A stretch of 64,000 nt of DNA from Cristatella mucedo. Lineage: Eukaryota > Bryozoa > Phylactolaemata > Cristatellidae. Both the position numbers and the translations under genes were made by a program. The first letter of the stretch is position 1. Each line of letters starts with the position of its first letter. The stretch spans positions 3,673,501-3,737,500 of the forward strand of contig WPIO01000005.1 in the NCBI GenBank assembly GCA_009760855.2, in the 5' to 3' direction. This document shows, in pieces, positions 42,280-54,143 of the stretch. The notes below the pieces were generated by a model. The model did no database searches. It had not been told where the DNA came from and saw only the letters and a list, made by a program, of their open reading frames with translations.

Positions 42280-43440
42280 CCCTTAGCTGGGTCAGGCAGC
42301 TGCTGCTCCTAGCGGCTTCGCCGGCAGGCGAGCACCGCGGGCGAGTGGGGAATTCTGAGCTTCTCGCCGGCGAAGCCGCGAAGCCGAGCACCCAGCCCAC
42401 GCACGGACGCGATCCCAGGCCTTGGATGAATTTATCGAGGCCAGCGTGGTCACAGTCGGACACAGCCCTTGACCGGAACCCAACATGCATCGCACGGCGG
42501 GATCCGGAGGCTAAAGACGAGCACGTCGAACTTGCTTGTCGTACTTGCTTGAACCTCGTGCTAGCGAACGCGGAAGGGAAAACTGGCTGCTCAGCGCAGA
42601 GCCATCCATCGAGCCCGCTACAGCGCCGCGGGGTCCAACCAACTTGCGAGCAGAGTAAACTTTGCGTATAACATTAGCGGTAATTTGCACTTCTGGACTT
42701 CTAGCTCAGCCGAAAGCGAAGGGCGAAATACGTACCATCGTTGCGGTTTTTCCGGCTCCTCAACGCCGAGCGGAAACGGCCACAAATATACGACAGGGTT
42801 ACACTTAGCTCTAAAATACAAAAACGATACAGGCAGTGCTTCGGGAGAGAACGAGCTAAATCGGGCGGCGCGCAGCTACGATTACCCGAGACCACACTGC
42901 AAGGCTGCCACCGAGCCCGATTTAAGAGCTAGAAATTAGGACGTGAACTTAACAGCCATAATTATAATACTTGAACGACCTCAACATTAGCGAAAACTAG
43001 ATGCTCTGAAAGCGCTCGGCGTACTCGGTCGAGGAGATGGGCCAAGCGCCGCCGCCGCTGGCGACGCGGCACCGGTGTAATAAAGAAGACGCCGCTCGGA
43101 TTACTGCCCTAATTCGATTGGCTTAGTGTGTGCAAAAGCTGCGAAAAATCTGACCAGTTATTCTTTGACAATGGCAGAGCCGATCCGGCGTTTCAGCGTG
43201 GTTACGACCAGGCCAGCGAAGCGATAACGCGTCTCCATGCAGCAGTCACCGCGAAGCCAACCAAGGGTCAACAAAAATTTGATACGCATGCGTACTAGGG
43301 GTACGAAAGAGCTACCGAGCATCCGGTGGCTTCTTCAGCGTTTTTCCTATCAGCGTTTGGATAGCGGGTTTGATAGGGCCGCCGTACAATTTTTAAATAC
43401 ACAAGAATATATTGTGTCGTTAATAACGTTTGACCTCGAC
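42280..43440. promoter_or_regulatory. CpG-rich block, probable KIF3B promoter region
   Basis: GC and CpG density rise strongly (GAAGCCGCGAAGCCGAGC, GCGCCGCCGCCGCTGGCGAC) in a stretch free of the window's dispersed repeats. It lies upstream of KIF3B on the minus strand and contains the candidate initiator ATG at 42736-42738. It also holds a 14-bp inverted repeat, GCGGCTTCGCCGGC (42310-42323) with GCCGGCGAAGCCGC (42365-42378). No transcription start can be fixed from sequence alone. Confidence 0.45.
42736..42738 (-). CDS. KIF3B: Candidate KIF3B initiator ATG (one-codon coding part of exon 1)
   Basis: The first traced exon starts in phase 0 with [12 protein letters not shown] and has no in-frame ATG upstream before a stop. 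Vertebrate KIF3B begins MSK, so exon 1 may contribute only the Met. On the minus strand ATG|GTACGT occurs here, inside the CpG-rich block expected of a promoter. A rival ATG|GTAAGT lies at 41089-41091. Neither is proven. Confidence 0.35.
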
Positions 43441-44061
43441 GCCTTGCCCGCACTTTCACTCTACTAGGTAAATTAACCTCAATGACGAGAGAGTTCCCAC
43501 TAGGTTGTAAGTCAAGCAGTAAATGTGCTGTGTGCCTTACTGAAAACTACTACTTTACAGTAGCATGAATTTCAGCTTTAACATTAAGAACGAATTAATT
43601 GGATAGAGTATAATCCCCTATCTATGCGAATAGAGTTCTCGGCTCCTGCTCATCAGTCTTGTTACGGTAAGTTAGCTGAAATTTACACTCACCGATAGTG
43701 GGCGTATTTCATGGTCCACCTGGCAACTGTTGCATCTCTGAATTTTCATATTTCCTCTCTGTTTAATACACTGGGCATGACACTCTTCTCATTCTATTTG
43801 TATGCACCATAATAGGATTCGGTAGCCCGGGCGGCTGACATGGGGGGTACGACCCAATGGGTGGTCACCGAGCTCGGCTAAGCCCGCCCTCTGACTTAAG
43901 GGCAGGACGACGGTGACGTAGCCATTTGGCCATCGATTAAAAACTAAAGGAAGATCTAAATGTGTGTTACTGCACAAAAAATCGTCTGCCTCTCAGCATT
44001 TCCATCCCGACCGATGTACTGCTGGCCTTCCAGGACATCGCATCAGGCCACGTACGAACGC

Positions 44062-44190
44062 AAAATAATAATAATGATAATAATAATGCACTTGATAAAG
44101 CGCCCTCAGAGAACTCAATCTCTCTCTAGGCGCTTTACATTTGCTGCAAAGGGAAATGCAATTGAATGGTGAGTAATATCATGCTAGATA
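44062..44190 (-). repeat. LINE-B 3' end copy
   Basis: It starts on the plus strand with AATAATAATGATAATAATAA, then GCACTTGATAAAGCGCCCTC and ends near ATTGAATGGTGAGTAATATC. The 129 bp is almost identical to 10660-10775, so it is a fairly recent copy. Confidence 0.8.
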
Positions 44191-44442
44191 CACAAGCAAA
44201 ATGATTTAGGATTAGCTGCAAGTACAGAATTATGGCTCGCTTCCATGCAGTACGTTTTCATAGGGGCGCCGGTGACAACTCTCGGCTAGCTAAGTCGTGC
44301 GATGGCTTGCGCGAGTTTCATAACCAATCACTCGGACCTTGGTAGGTCGTGCGATGGTACTCCCGGAGCAGCGCCACCATCTCGATCGAGGATTGCTGGA
44401 GCCGAGGACTGACTTTTCACGCTTTTCTCACTTTTCACGCTA

Positions 44443-47400
44443 ATGTTTGCTTGTAATGTAATGTAACGTAATGTAATGTATCTCTGTCTGTAACTCCACA
44501 AAGTCATAAAGACTATGTGAGTGTTACGCAGGAGAGTTTTGTATAGCTCACTCACAGCCTAAACGGCTTTCGGTAGCCAACAGACTTCGTCTCACGCAAC
44601 AAAGAGAAAGTGGGAAGCGAAGCAGAGTCATTAGAGCAGTTGAGGTAGTGAGTAGCATGGAAGTAGCAGCTCAGGACCGCTGAAAAGGATGAGCCATAGT
44701 CGACAGCAGGAGAGTAGTTGTCGTTGCGTAAAAATTGTGGAAGCGAGTTCCACAGTCTAGGACCTGCAGAGCTAAAGCTTCTGTCACCAACAATCTTTAA
44801 GCAGAGGAATGGAACAACTAAGTAATTGTCTATACAGGACCTGAGAGCACGAGGAGGCTGAAACTGGTGGAGCAGTTCAGCTAGCTATGGAGGAGCCAAG
44901 CCGTGGCTGGTCATGTGGGTCAGCGTAAGAATGTTGCTTTGTATCCGTTGATCAACCGGCATCCATCCTAGCTCTGTTAGCAAAGGAGACACGGGCTCAA
45001 ACCTCTGGGACTTGAAAACTGGCCTTGCAGCCATATTCGTAGCCAGCCGCAGTAGTCTAGTTGCTTTTTATGATAGCCCAGCCAAAAGAGAATTACAATA
45101 ATCAAGCCAAGACAGAACTAAGGAGCTACTTAAATTTTTCCATACTACTGTGGAAGATAGCTCCTTGGATAGCGATCGGACGTGATGACTAGCTGTAAAA
45201 GCAGTCTTCCGAATGCTTTTAAAATGTATGCAGCTTTTGAAAAGAAAACCTAAATTTCGAGCATGGTAGCACAACAGCATCACCTATTAGAAGAGCAAAG
45301 CCTTTTAATCCAGCCACACGCTTAGGGCGTCCTATAAGCAGCAGTTCGGTTTTATCGTCATTTAATTTCAGGAAGTTTTCCGACATCCAGGATCGAATAT
45401 CGCCAAGGCAAGCATTCAGTTTCTCAGTTGCTGCAGCAGACTCCGATGGTTTGAATGGCAAATACAGCTGAGTATCGTCAGCATAAAAGTGATATCCTAT
45501 TCCATGGGCCTTAATCACTTTTCCCAGAGGTTGAGTACCGATGGAGAACAGCAAGGGACCGAGTACAGACCCTCGAGGGACTCCACGGGTGACCGGTCTC
45601 GTGTGCGAGACCTGACCCCCACACGACCGGGATTGAACATGATCAGTCAAGTACGATTTGAACCACACCAGTGCCTCGTCTGCCAGACCGATCGTTGTTC
45701 TCAATCGTTCAAGTAGGACATCGTGATCTATGGTGTCGAAGGCAGCTGATAGATCTAGCAGAGCTATGGTACTGATATTCCTGTCATCATTGCCACATAG
45801 AATGTCTTTGTTAATACGCAGGGGAGTAGTTTTCGGTGGAGTGCAGCCTCTTGAACCCCGATTGAGATGTTTCTGATATTTCATTCATTTTAATATGTGC
45901 TACCAGCTGCTTGGCGAAGATGTTTGCCAGAATCTTTGACAAAAAAGGAAGAAGAGAAACTTAGCGATAGTTTGCAGGGACCTTTGTATCTACTCCATGC
46001 TTTTTAAGTATTGTCTAACAATCGCCGATTCGAAACACTTTAGTGCGAACCCTTTTTCCAAAAAAGCATTACAAATCTTGGTTATGTCTGGGCTAAGTTG
46101 GTCTGTCAACGAAGACCGCAGAGATAACGGTATGTAGCCAAGTTCCAGGGGTCAGTGGCTATTTCCTGCCAAACCCCGCCATACTCCCGGCCACGCCGCC
46201 GCTCTCCCTGCCGCTGAGCTAGGGTAAGACGAGCGGCCGTCAGATTAGACCTCTTTATAATATCGCATGCACCAACAACAGGGGAACTAAACAAGTCTAC
46301 AGGGAGGGTCCTAAACAAGGTAAACTACCTGGGGGGGGGGCGAGGTGCCGCAAGTGCGAATAAACGCGTTAGTTGGTCAGTCGGCTTCCGCAGTCCCGCC
46401 GTCGTACCGACTCAGAATTCAACCGTACGAGCGTTCGCCTAAAAGATCCGGCTGGCTGAGTAACTGCTTGGCTAGTCGGAGTCGACGTCCACCACAGCCG
46501 TGAACTTCCGACGAAAGACACCAACTCATGGGGGCCACGAACACGCTACGCGGGGAACTCGGAATACACAAGTAACAACAACGGGCGTGCTATCCAGCTC
46601 AACTCGGGCCTTGGGTACTCGTCGCCTTGCGTGCGTGGCTGCGTCGCATAACTCGGCGAGATCGGGACCCTTGAACAACACGACTTACTCGGCCAACTTA
46701 TCCTACCCAAGAGCCCCGGTGACCTCACGTCGCCGCCCATCCGGCCATGCTGTAAGTCCGATCCCGGCCTAGCCGGTGACCCTTACCCGCATTACAGCCG
46801 TCCGGTCCCAGCCAACCGAACCTAGCCTGGGTACAGGTATAGGGTCTTCGGGAGACGAGCTCTTTTTACTAGACCTTATGAAGATAGCCACATCGCATGC
46901 AGAAACATCGGAAAACCTTTTAAGGAAGGTCACAGGTTGTGATTCCATAATAGCTTTACTCGGAGGGGGCTTTATTGAAGCACGAATGTGCACAATTTTT
47001 CAGTAAAGAAGGCTGACAACCTTTCGCCTAAGCCTTTAATATTTGGGAGTCAGATCTCTCAGCGTTGGCCAGTAAATTTTTTACCGTCTTATAAATTTGT
47101 TTTGGGTCTGACTGGCAGGACTTCACTTTTCGTATGAAAAAATGGCTTTTTTAAGCTTCCAGGTGTAAACTTGAAGTAAGTCATTGAAATACACTAGATT
47201 TGCATCAGACCCCGATTTCTTAAAGCGACGTTCAAGCCTGCCTTAACATGACGCATCTTTTGAAGATTTTTTTTGTAAATTGAAAGGAATCTCCACGACT
47301 CTGTACCCAAATAGAATAAACGAGAGCATGCTTGTCAAGAGCATTCTTAAGTGTCATGTTCACTGCATCAGTGAGGGCATCGAGGCTATCGGTCAAGTCT

Positions 47401-48225
47401 GGGTGCAGATCAAGAAAGCCTGCATCACAAACAGATTTAAAAAATGTGCCTATGTCAATGCTTTTTAAGTTATGTCGCTGGACAAGTTCGACACTACCCT
47501 GTACTTATTAGGGAGCAGGAGCAGTAAACCGAACAATGGTCCAAGAGGTTCAGCTGGTACACCACAAGGTCAGTGGAGAAAACATCCTTAAGTGATCACT
47601 AGATCTAGAATATGGCCACCGACGTGGGTGGTATGATTAACGTGTTGGACGAAACCAAAACTCTCCTGAGAGTCAAGAAATGAGTGGACCTGGCTGTTGC
47701 TAGGGTTGTCAACGTGAATATTGAAGCCTCCTACAATCAGTAACGGCTTGTCACATACCAATATTTTAGCGAGGAACTCTGAAAACTCATCTATAAACAA
47801 GTTTAGACAGCCAGAAGGAGGCCGGTAGATCACAACAGTGAGAGGCATTGTCTTCGACGAAGACCTGATTGCAACCGATTCAAACGATGGCCCATGCGAA
47901 ACGATGCACATTTTATAGCCAAACGATTCGCGAACAACGATTGCAATCCTGCCCCCAACCTTGTCAGAACGCACGGACTGACACAATGAGAACCCGGGTA
48001 GAATGGTCTCAGAAATACAGCTACTGGAACAAGGCGTCATCCAAGTTTCGGTGAGCAGAAATGCATCTAGCTTCTCCTGGACCACCTGATTGCGGATAAG
48101 TAACCCCTTGGTTTTTAGCAAACAGACATTTAGTAGGCGGAATTTAAGAGGCCGTCCAACTGGGCGACGGCGATGAAATGGCTTGTATTCTCCTCCGTTT
48201 GCGTCCGGCCCGGCAGACACGGGCC
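44443..48225 (-). pseudogene. LINE-A, near full-length, EN and RT domains, inactive
   Basis: This is a CR1/L2-like non-LTR retrotransposon with an apurinic-type endonuclease at 48220-47588 (LTETWM, GGRIAIVVRES, IYRPPSG, and LIVGGFNIHVD, where the usual GDFN Asp is Gly). A linker reading FLKRFSDVSACDVAIFIRSS follows at about 46930-46870, then RT at 45884-45219 with LLDLSAAFDTIDHDVLLERL, GVPRGSVLGPLLFSI and an intact FYADDTQLYL. The frame is broken before the thumb (45283-45068). The 3' end is a (CATTA)n-like tail at 44443-44480. A GC-rich insertion interrupts the linker. The Asp loss and frameshifts mark it as dead. Confidence 0.88.
46115..46845. repeat. GC-rich insertion of unknown origin inside LINE-A
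   Basis: LINE-A coding homology stops after SSSPEDPIPVP (46845) and resumes with LSPDITKICNAFLEKGF (below about 46110). Between them are about 730 bp of CpG-rich sequence with no known protein, including a G10 run at 46331-46340. It is probably a separate mobile or filler segment; its ends are approximate. Confidence 0.5.
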
Positions 48226-49052
48226 CTTCGAATTTGAATTGGACTTTAGTAACGGCCGTCGGACGACGTTTTACAACGTGCTGGGCTACGGCGGTGGGCT
48301 ACTACCGCAACAAGTACTATTCAGCACTTTAAACTTACGGGTCGTAGGTTTGATAGCCGAGCTGTTGATAGGGCGAACGCAGGATGCAGGAAGGTTCTCA
48401 CTGACCCGGCGGAGAAGGCTTGCCGGTAGGTATCGACTAATGGCGACATCGCACCTTATGCTAAGCAGGTCCTGTTTTGTGTAGCATATCCGAGGACGGC
48501 TCATAAATAGTCACAGCGAAGATAGTAGCGGAATACCCAAAGGTATTACGGAGAAATCAAGTAAAGGTCCACACCACGCCAGGAGTCGCCCAAGGCAGCT
48601 CTCTAGCGCAGGGAGGAATATGTACTCACCCCTTACCAGTTAAAACTGATGGCTTGGCCTCAAGTTCTAGGGTGCCTCGGCTCTAAACGTTTGCCGGTGT
48701 AGATGCAGCTTGAGTGGCACACTCGATCAAGCACAGTTTAAAGAATAAACAATTAGTGCTTCCTAATACTTTCTTATAAATTAATATGCATATTAGCACA
48801 TATCTAAACAAATGCATACAATTTAATATCAACGTGCACTTGCGACACTGAAGAAGCCAGACCATTAACATGCAATTAGCATACAATTAACAACGGCTGG
48901 AGACGGTCAGACCATGCACCCTTTGGCTGTACACAGAGAGCTAAAATCCAGAACCGATTTTTAGCCTGATGCTGCCACTGAGCACTAAGGCCCCCTTTGT
49001 GGAAATAATTAGTACCGACATAAAATAGGGAAGCCGCACATATGCAGCACTC
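48226..49052. other. Gap between LINE-A and R3HDM4-like gene
   Basis: It contains the R3HDM4-like 3' UTR and a possible minus-strand ATTAAA polyadenylation signal near 48825-48831. No ORF here is convincing. Confidence 0.4.
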
Positions 49053-52000
49053 TTAAAGCTCACAAGAGTCGCTACTAGACTCTACAAAACAACAAAGCGT
49101 GACATCCGGTGGACAAAAAGATGGATGCTTGTTCTTTATCTGAGTTTTCCGACGTCCTTCGGACTCAAAGCCTACAGCAAGACCAGAACAGATTGCCATT
49201 ACCTCGCCAACTGCTTTACCTACAACTGTTGAAAAAGAAAGCAAGTAAACATAAGGTTTCAAAAATTGTACTCACTCCGTGACAGTAGGTCAAGATATTG
49301 ACATACGGCATGGACGACCAGCCGTTCGTAGCAGCTTTCAACATGAGTTACATATTTTGACGTCGGCTGCTGCTTGAAAAACGCACGTATATCAGTCTCC
49401 AGAGCCGCAACAAGACCCTGCGATAAGCAAAAAGCAATGAATGGATGCAGCAGCAGAGTAGCTAGCCAGGCAGCTAGCCGAGTGGCGAAGCCAGACAGAG
49501 CTAAAAGTGCACAAAGACATCGTGACCATCATTCGGGTGACAACCCATTCCGAGCTATCGAGGAATCTACCTTCATCCAGTAAAAGAGTGGCATGTGCAC
49601 CCTATAAGGCTAGCGGTATGAGGCTAGTAGCTATCTGAGTTACTGCTGTGACGACGAACGAGCACCATCATGCTTGCAGCGCGAAGGCATACCACAGGTA
49701 CGTGCCGCCGCCTCAACATCTGCTGCAGCCGATGCTCAATCCGAGCAAAGCATTCCGGCGCACTGTAGGATGGGTGCCCTGGGAGAAAAAGCGCTGCTTA
49801 TAGAACACAGCTCTCAAAATGATCCAACGTTAACAGAGCAACAGAAGCAATAATCGGCTATCGTTAGCTACGCAAAACTGGCAAATATGCATCTATTTTA
49901 CCACAGCATTTAGCGAGTCCGTGTGATTTGTCCTGCACGTGCTTATGCGTGCTGACACTGTACATGCTGCCACTAATCATATTTGGATGCTGACCCTGTG
50001 CATGTCACCCTAACCATGTTATGCTTGTTGCAATTGAGCATGCTACCACTAACCATTCAATCGTGCTTCTTTCGCAAAAAACCTAAAGTGCCTAGAAAGA
50101 GATTTGAGTTATCTGAGGGCACTATATAAAATGCAATATTATTATAGCAAGCTTTTTGTGCAACAACGAGATACAGCCGGGTAGTCAGCACAACTACGCA
50201 GTTGCACTGCAATTTTAGAAAGCACGATCCTAAAACTGAAAATACACGAAAGCAGTAGTACTCACCGAGAAAATGAATAAATCAGTCAGAAATCGTATCA
50301 CGATACCTATGGCCAGCTCAAAAAATCTTTTGGTAAATTTGAAACAACAATAATTTTTCTGCCGCTGACTGCATCTCATTCTTTTGAGCCGTCCTGAACT
50401 GCTACTTCTATGCTATTCACTTCCTGGACTGCCCTCCTGACTCAGCTATGCTTCTTACTTTCTCTTTGTTGCGTGATATTAAGTCTGTTGGTTACCGGAT
50501 GCACACCATGCATGCACACCTAAAGCTATGTTTCCACGGCAGACTTTCCTCCTGACTGACACATACTTTCTTCCTAGTTAAGACGTCTATACGATAGATT
50601 TGATGGCCGAATTAGACCTGCCGACAGCCTGTGCTCTAATCCGAGACCCTGGTATAAAAAAGGTTTTCCCGGAAAGATGCCAAGCCATCACCCACAGAAG
50701 TTAAGTTTGCTGCTTAGTCACCATTGTTGAGAAGTACGAGAGGAATATAAATAAAAGGAAGGTAAGCATTTTAAAGAAGCTTTTTCGGGAAAGTGAGCAG
50801 TACTAAGTAATGTGCGTTGGTGGATTTTATAATCACCATGCACGGTATCTGCTATGTAGAAAGGCTTAAGCCTTGGCTACAGCGCATAAGCATTCCATGT
50901 TAAAGGACTTGCTCTGAACGCCTCAATATATCTCGTGCCGACGAACGTCAGCCATTTTTTATTTTGGCCATGAGGTGTATGTTACAAACCTCGAGTTTTG
51001 ATCGGTTGGCTGGGCCGACAAGGAACCGACAAGTACAAACAGATTCTCCTTCATGAGAATATGCAGATTTGGCTCCCCCTCCAAAAAGTTGTGACGTGTG
51101 GTGACGTAGTAGCTCAAATTGGTAATAAATCGGTCAAAAATCTGTGCCGATTTAGTAAGAAAGTCAGCCGTGTAAACGCAGCTTTAAAGCACTCAGGCTT
51201 AGAGGGCATTACAGAAAACTCTCCTTCGTAATGCCCACTTGGTCTTTGTCGACTTGCAGATGGAGATACATTATATTATATTCGATACAAATAAGATCAG
51301 CTCAATGCCCGGTCACAGAAGCTCCTACATGGTTACATAAATGAAGCATAGCATGACATTGTGTAAGTGCCAAAAATGCCAAGAAGTCCAAAAGCAAAAA
51401 GGTTGAGACCTTTTCAAGGATCGATGTTCGCTTGAATGTCACTGTAAACTAGCAGCAGGGCCATCTTTGTTAAACGGAGAGATAGGAAATAGTACTGAAC
51501 TTGATTGTAGAGTGCACTACAATTGTTAAGTGATCGGATAACTAATCTGAGGTAAGATTTAAATGCTTCAGTGACTACACCCTCCGAATGACACCAATTC
51601 AAATATGAGCTAAAATGATGTCTGCATTGGAAATCAGCAATGATGCATGAACTGGATCGAGGAGACATGCAGTATTCGGTGTCATGATTTTAACTGACTG
51701 AAAATATCCACATACGAAACTCTGCTGACCCACAAAAAAGTGGAACTACAGCCGTCAGGAGTAGCAACAGGAGCCGGGCACAAAAAGTCACCATCGGGTG
51801 ATCGTTGATCGTCAATGAATTAAAAAAACTCATCATAATAAATAGCAGTATAAAGGTCAATGGAAGAACCAGCTTTCCTAATCCTCTCAAGAAGAAATCA
51901 GCATGAACCAGATCAACTAGAGAACTGAGTGGGCTGAACACTGATAGTGTAGGTTTGCTCAGCAGCTGCTGAATTTTTATAAATAATTCTGGGGATCATC

Positions 52001-54143
52001 TTTGTTATTCGAATTTGAAGAATGTGATATTTGCAGGCAGTAATACATTTCTTGTAGGCAGTCATTACAAATTAGTAATGTGAGTATTCGAACTTGCAAA
52101 TGTTTTTCTCATGAGTGAACACGATCTTTCGGTGGGCATAATGAGTGAGAACAGAATGGGGTCAGGTCAACAAGTCATCAATCTACGAAATGACTGCTTG
52201 CTCTAGCCGTGCAGCCCAATAGCAATGCACTCAAACCATGAAGATGCTAAACATGACACGGGCCCAGTCATACTTTGACGTTGTAAGGACACTGAGCAGC
52301 TATCTTGTATAACGAGCTCACTAGATAATCTCCAGTCTAAACAAACACCGACATGCATAGCCAGTGATCTGGTTAGTTAGCCCTAAAAGCCCGAATTGAT
52401 GAGCCTCGAGTGATATCGAGTAGCACAGCTAATTTGACCATCCCCCTGATCACTACACGACCCTGAGAGTGAACTACCTACCACTGCGCTTATCCTCAAC
52501 ATGAGCTGCATCTGTAAGGTTGCCGACATCTGTGGCAGCCAAAGATGACTTGTTCAAGAGAGCTTCTTGCTCGTCCTCTCCGAGGTTTATGAACTGATTC
52601 CAGACCTGCAAGCAGATGTTAACTAGGTCAGCTCAGTCAGAAAGCAATAGATCAACATAAAGTTACGATACAGGTCGGCTAATGTAATGGCCTCATTTAT
52701 ATAGCAGCAAAATAACCTTACCAGTTAGTACCAGCGTTTGCAGTAGGCAATAAAGGATTGATTGCTGCAGGACTCAAACCCAAGACCTGGGTGGTGGAGA
52801 GCAAAAACTTTATGCCTAAGTTAAGACCAAGGGTCTACAGATCTGCCCATAGCAAATTAAAACAAATTAATCAAGTCTAGGATGGTATGCTACATCCCGA
52901 GTGAAGCAAGCTGTGCTGACAAAACCATTTACCAGTAGAACTCACCTTCATTTTTTCTTTTTCACTAAGAAGCTGAGCAAATGCAGAAAACTTTGGTTCA
53001 TATATACGATCGGCCTCATCTTCTGCCAGCTGTTCATGTCCAAATAGGTCCAACAAGAACGTCACTACAGGAAGTGTCATTCGAGTATCAACACTGAAAC
53101 ATGCATCCCAAATGTTATAACATTAACAATAATAATAAAAAATTCGTAAATAGACTTAAGAGAATGTGATCTCTCTCTCTAAGGAAACCTTACATGTATC
53201 GGACAAGAAATTAGTCCACTGTTCAGTCACAATCTCAGCACATGTTAAAGACACATATGACAAATCACACGGACAGAGCAAATTCTGTGACAAAAAGCAG
53301 AACTTGTTAATACCTTTACAATCAAGTCAGGAAATGCTATAATGTCAGTGGGCAGAGAGTTTCTGGTTATAAGCCATTGAGAGAAGAAGGCTTGGTCCCA
53401 ACAGGATCTGAGATTCGTTCGTGTCGAAGCTGAACGACCCGAGTCGAGAGAAGTGGACAGTAGGATATAAACCTTGATAAGTATTTCAGACAAGTAAGCA
53501 GGAGCAACAGACTGAAGGAACACTGGTGAGTGATAGGAGAGTCGATAAGGTGCTGAATGTTAAGGCCGATGGCGATGCAACAGCAACAGTGGCTATGCAC
53601 TGAGGAAAAGAGGTTAGATTGATGCATAGCCACGATAACTGTAATGTCACGAACAGTACTGCAGGTATCCAACAGCCACTGGCACACGAACTTAATACTT
53701 TAACAGTGACAGCCTTTGACCGTCTGAAGCCACAGGACCTAAGCTGTCTCAAGTCTGCTAGCCCGCTATGCACTTGTTTCACTTGGTATACCTGCTGCCA
53801 ATAGAGTATGCTAGGCGATGCAAGCTGAACGTTGGTCAAGATAATTACCGGTCGAGAGCAAATCGACTATGTGTGGCAGAGAGGCAAAAAAGCACTGCAC
53901 GGCTTACAGTTCTCCATACGGCGCGAGACCTTGCTGCCTTGGGCTTTTCTGCCCGAGCATCTTGGATAGTCTGCTGGCTGCGGATTTGTATTGCATTTGA
54001 CTTTCTTCACGTTCCTCCGCCGCCTGCCTCCTCTGTTCGGATGGGCAACAGAAGCAGCGGCTGCTGCTGCTGCAGCAGCAGCCGCTGAAGTTTGATAAAG
54101 GATTTCAATATCTTCATCGCTGTAATTGACATCAGGCTCAGGC
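49053..54143 (-). CDS. R3HDM4: R3HDM4-like R3H-domain protein (6 traced coding exons)
   Basis: This is a putative nucleic-acid-binding protein of the R3H-domain-containing 4 family; its cellular role is poorly known. Exons: 54143-53908, 53064-52946, 52605-52482, 49778-49693, 49417-49276 and 49171-49053 (stop TAA). Phases fit throughout, giving 274 residues plus an upstream first exon not found; vertebrate R3HDM4 is about 268 aa. Family matches are GRKAQGSKVSRRMENLTFLL, VWNQFINLGEDEQEALL, YSAPECFARIEHRLQQMLRR and the R3H core CYERLVVHAVCQYLDLL with its RxxxH motif, ending SFCPPDVTL. The first traced exon has an acidic start (NYSDEDIEIL), a 10-Ala run and a basic RRRRNVKK stretch. An ATTAAA is present near 48826. 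It is the next gene upstream of KIF3B, in the same orientation. Confidence 0.85.
49905..50155 (+). repeat. LINE-B 3' UTR copy in R3HDM4 intron
   Basis: CAGCATTTAGCGAGTCCGTG, GTGCTGACACTGTACATGCT and CACCCTAACCATGTTATGC, ending in GAGGGCACTATATAAAATGC and an ATTATTAT tail, follow the LINE-B order. It lies antisense in the 2.8-kb intron between exons 49778 and 52482. Confidence 0.75.
50385..51290 (+). repeat. LINE-A 3' end split by a MITE
   Basis: 50385-50520 matches LINE-A from its CCTGAACTGCTACTTCTATG segment to TTACCGGATGCACACC. The LINE-A tail resumes at about 51188 with AAGCACTCAGGCTTAGAGGG and ends in TACATTATATTATATTC. The gap is filled by the element at 50521-51187. Confidence 0.7.
50521..51187. 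mobile_element. Non-autonomous DNA transposon (MITE) with imperfect TIRs
   Basis: The left end TAAAGCTATGTTTCCACGGC, then AGACTTTC, mirrors the right end: the reverse complement of the last bases reads TTTAAAGCTGCGTTTACACG followed by GCTGACTTTC. The element is about 665 bp and has no transposase. It splits a LINE-A 3' UTR cleanly, which supports the boundaries. Superfamily is not assigned. Confidence 0.65.
52690..52835 (-). repeat. SINE-2 copy in R3HDM4 intron
   Basis: The minus strand carries CAGGTCTTGGGTTTGAGTCC and TGCAGCAATCAATCCTTTAT with TGCCTACTGCAAA, the SINE-2 B-box and body. It lies between exons 52605 and 52946. Confidence 0.65.
53125..53790 (-). repeat. LINE-B-type 3' region in R3HDM4 intron
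   Basis: The minus-strand translation has SVAPAYLSEILIK and, after frameshifts, SASTRTNLRSCWDQAFFSQW and ITRNSLPTDIIAFPDL, the LINE C-terminal motif order. It ends in a degenerate ATT-type tail at about 53125-53140. It fills the intron between 53064 and 53908. Confidence 0.65.

Noticed and set aside
41792-42490. 232-codon minus-strand ORF near the probable KIF3B promoter
   Set aside because: The frame is Cys/Arg/Ser-rich with no domain or family motif. A second overlapping minus frame is equally open, as expected for CpG-rich DNA.
43171-43231. Short plus-strand ORF starting MAEPIRRFSVV as a divergent gene start
   Set aside because: It stops after 18 codons, and no donor, partner exon or homology supports it.
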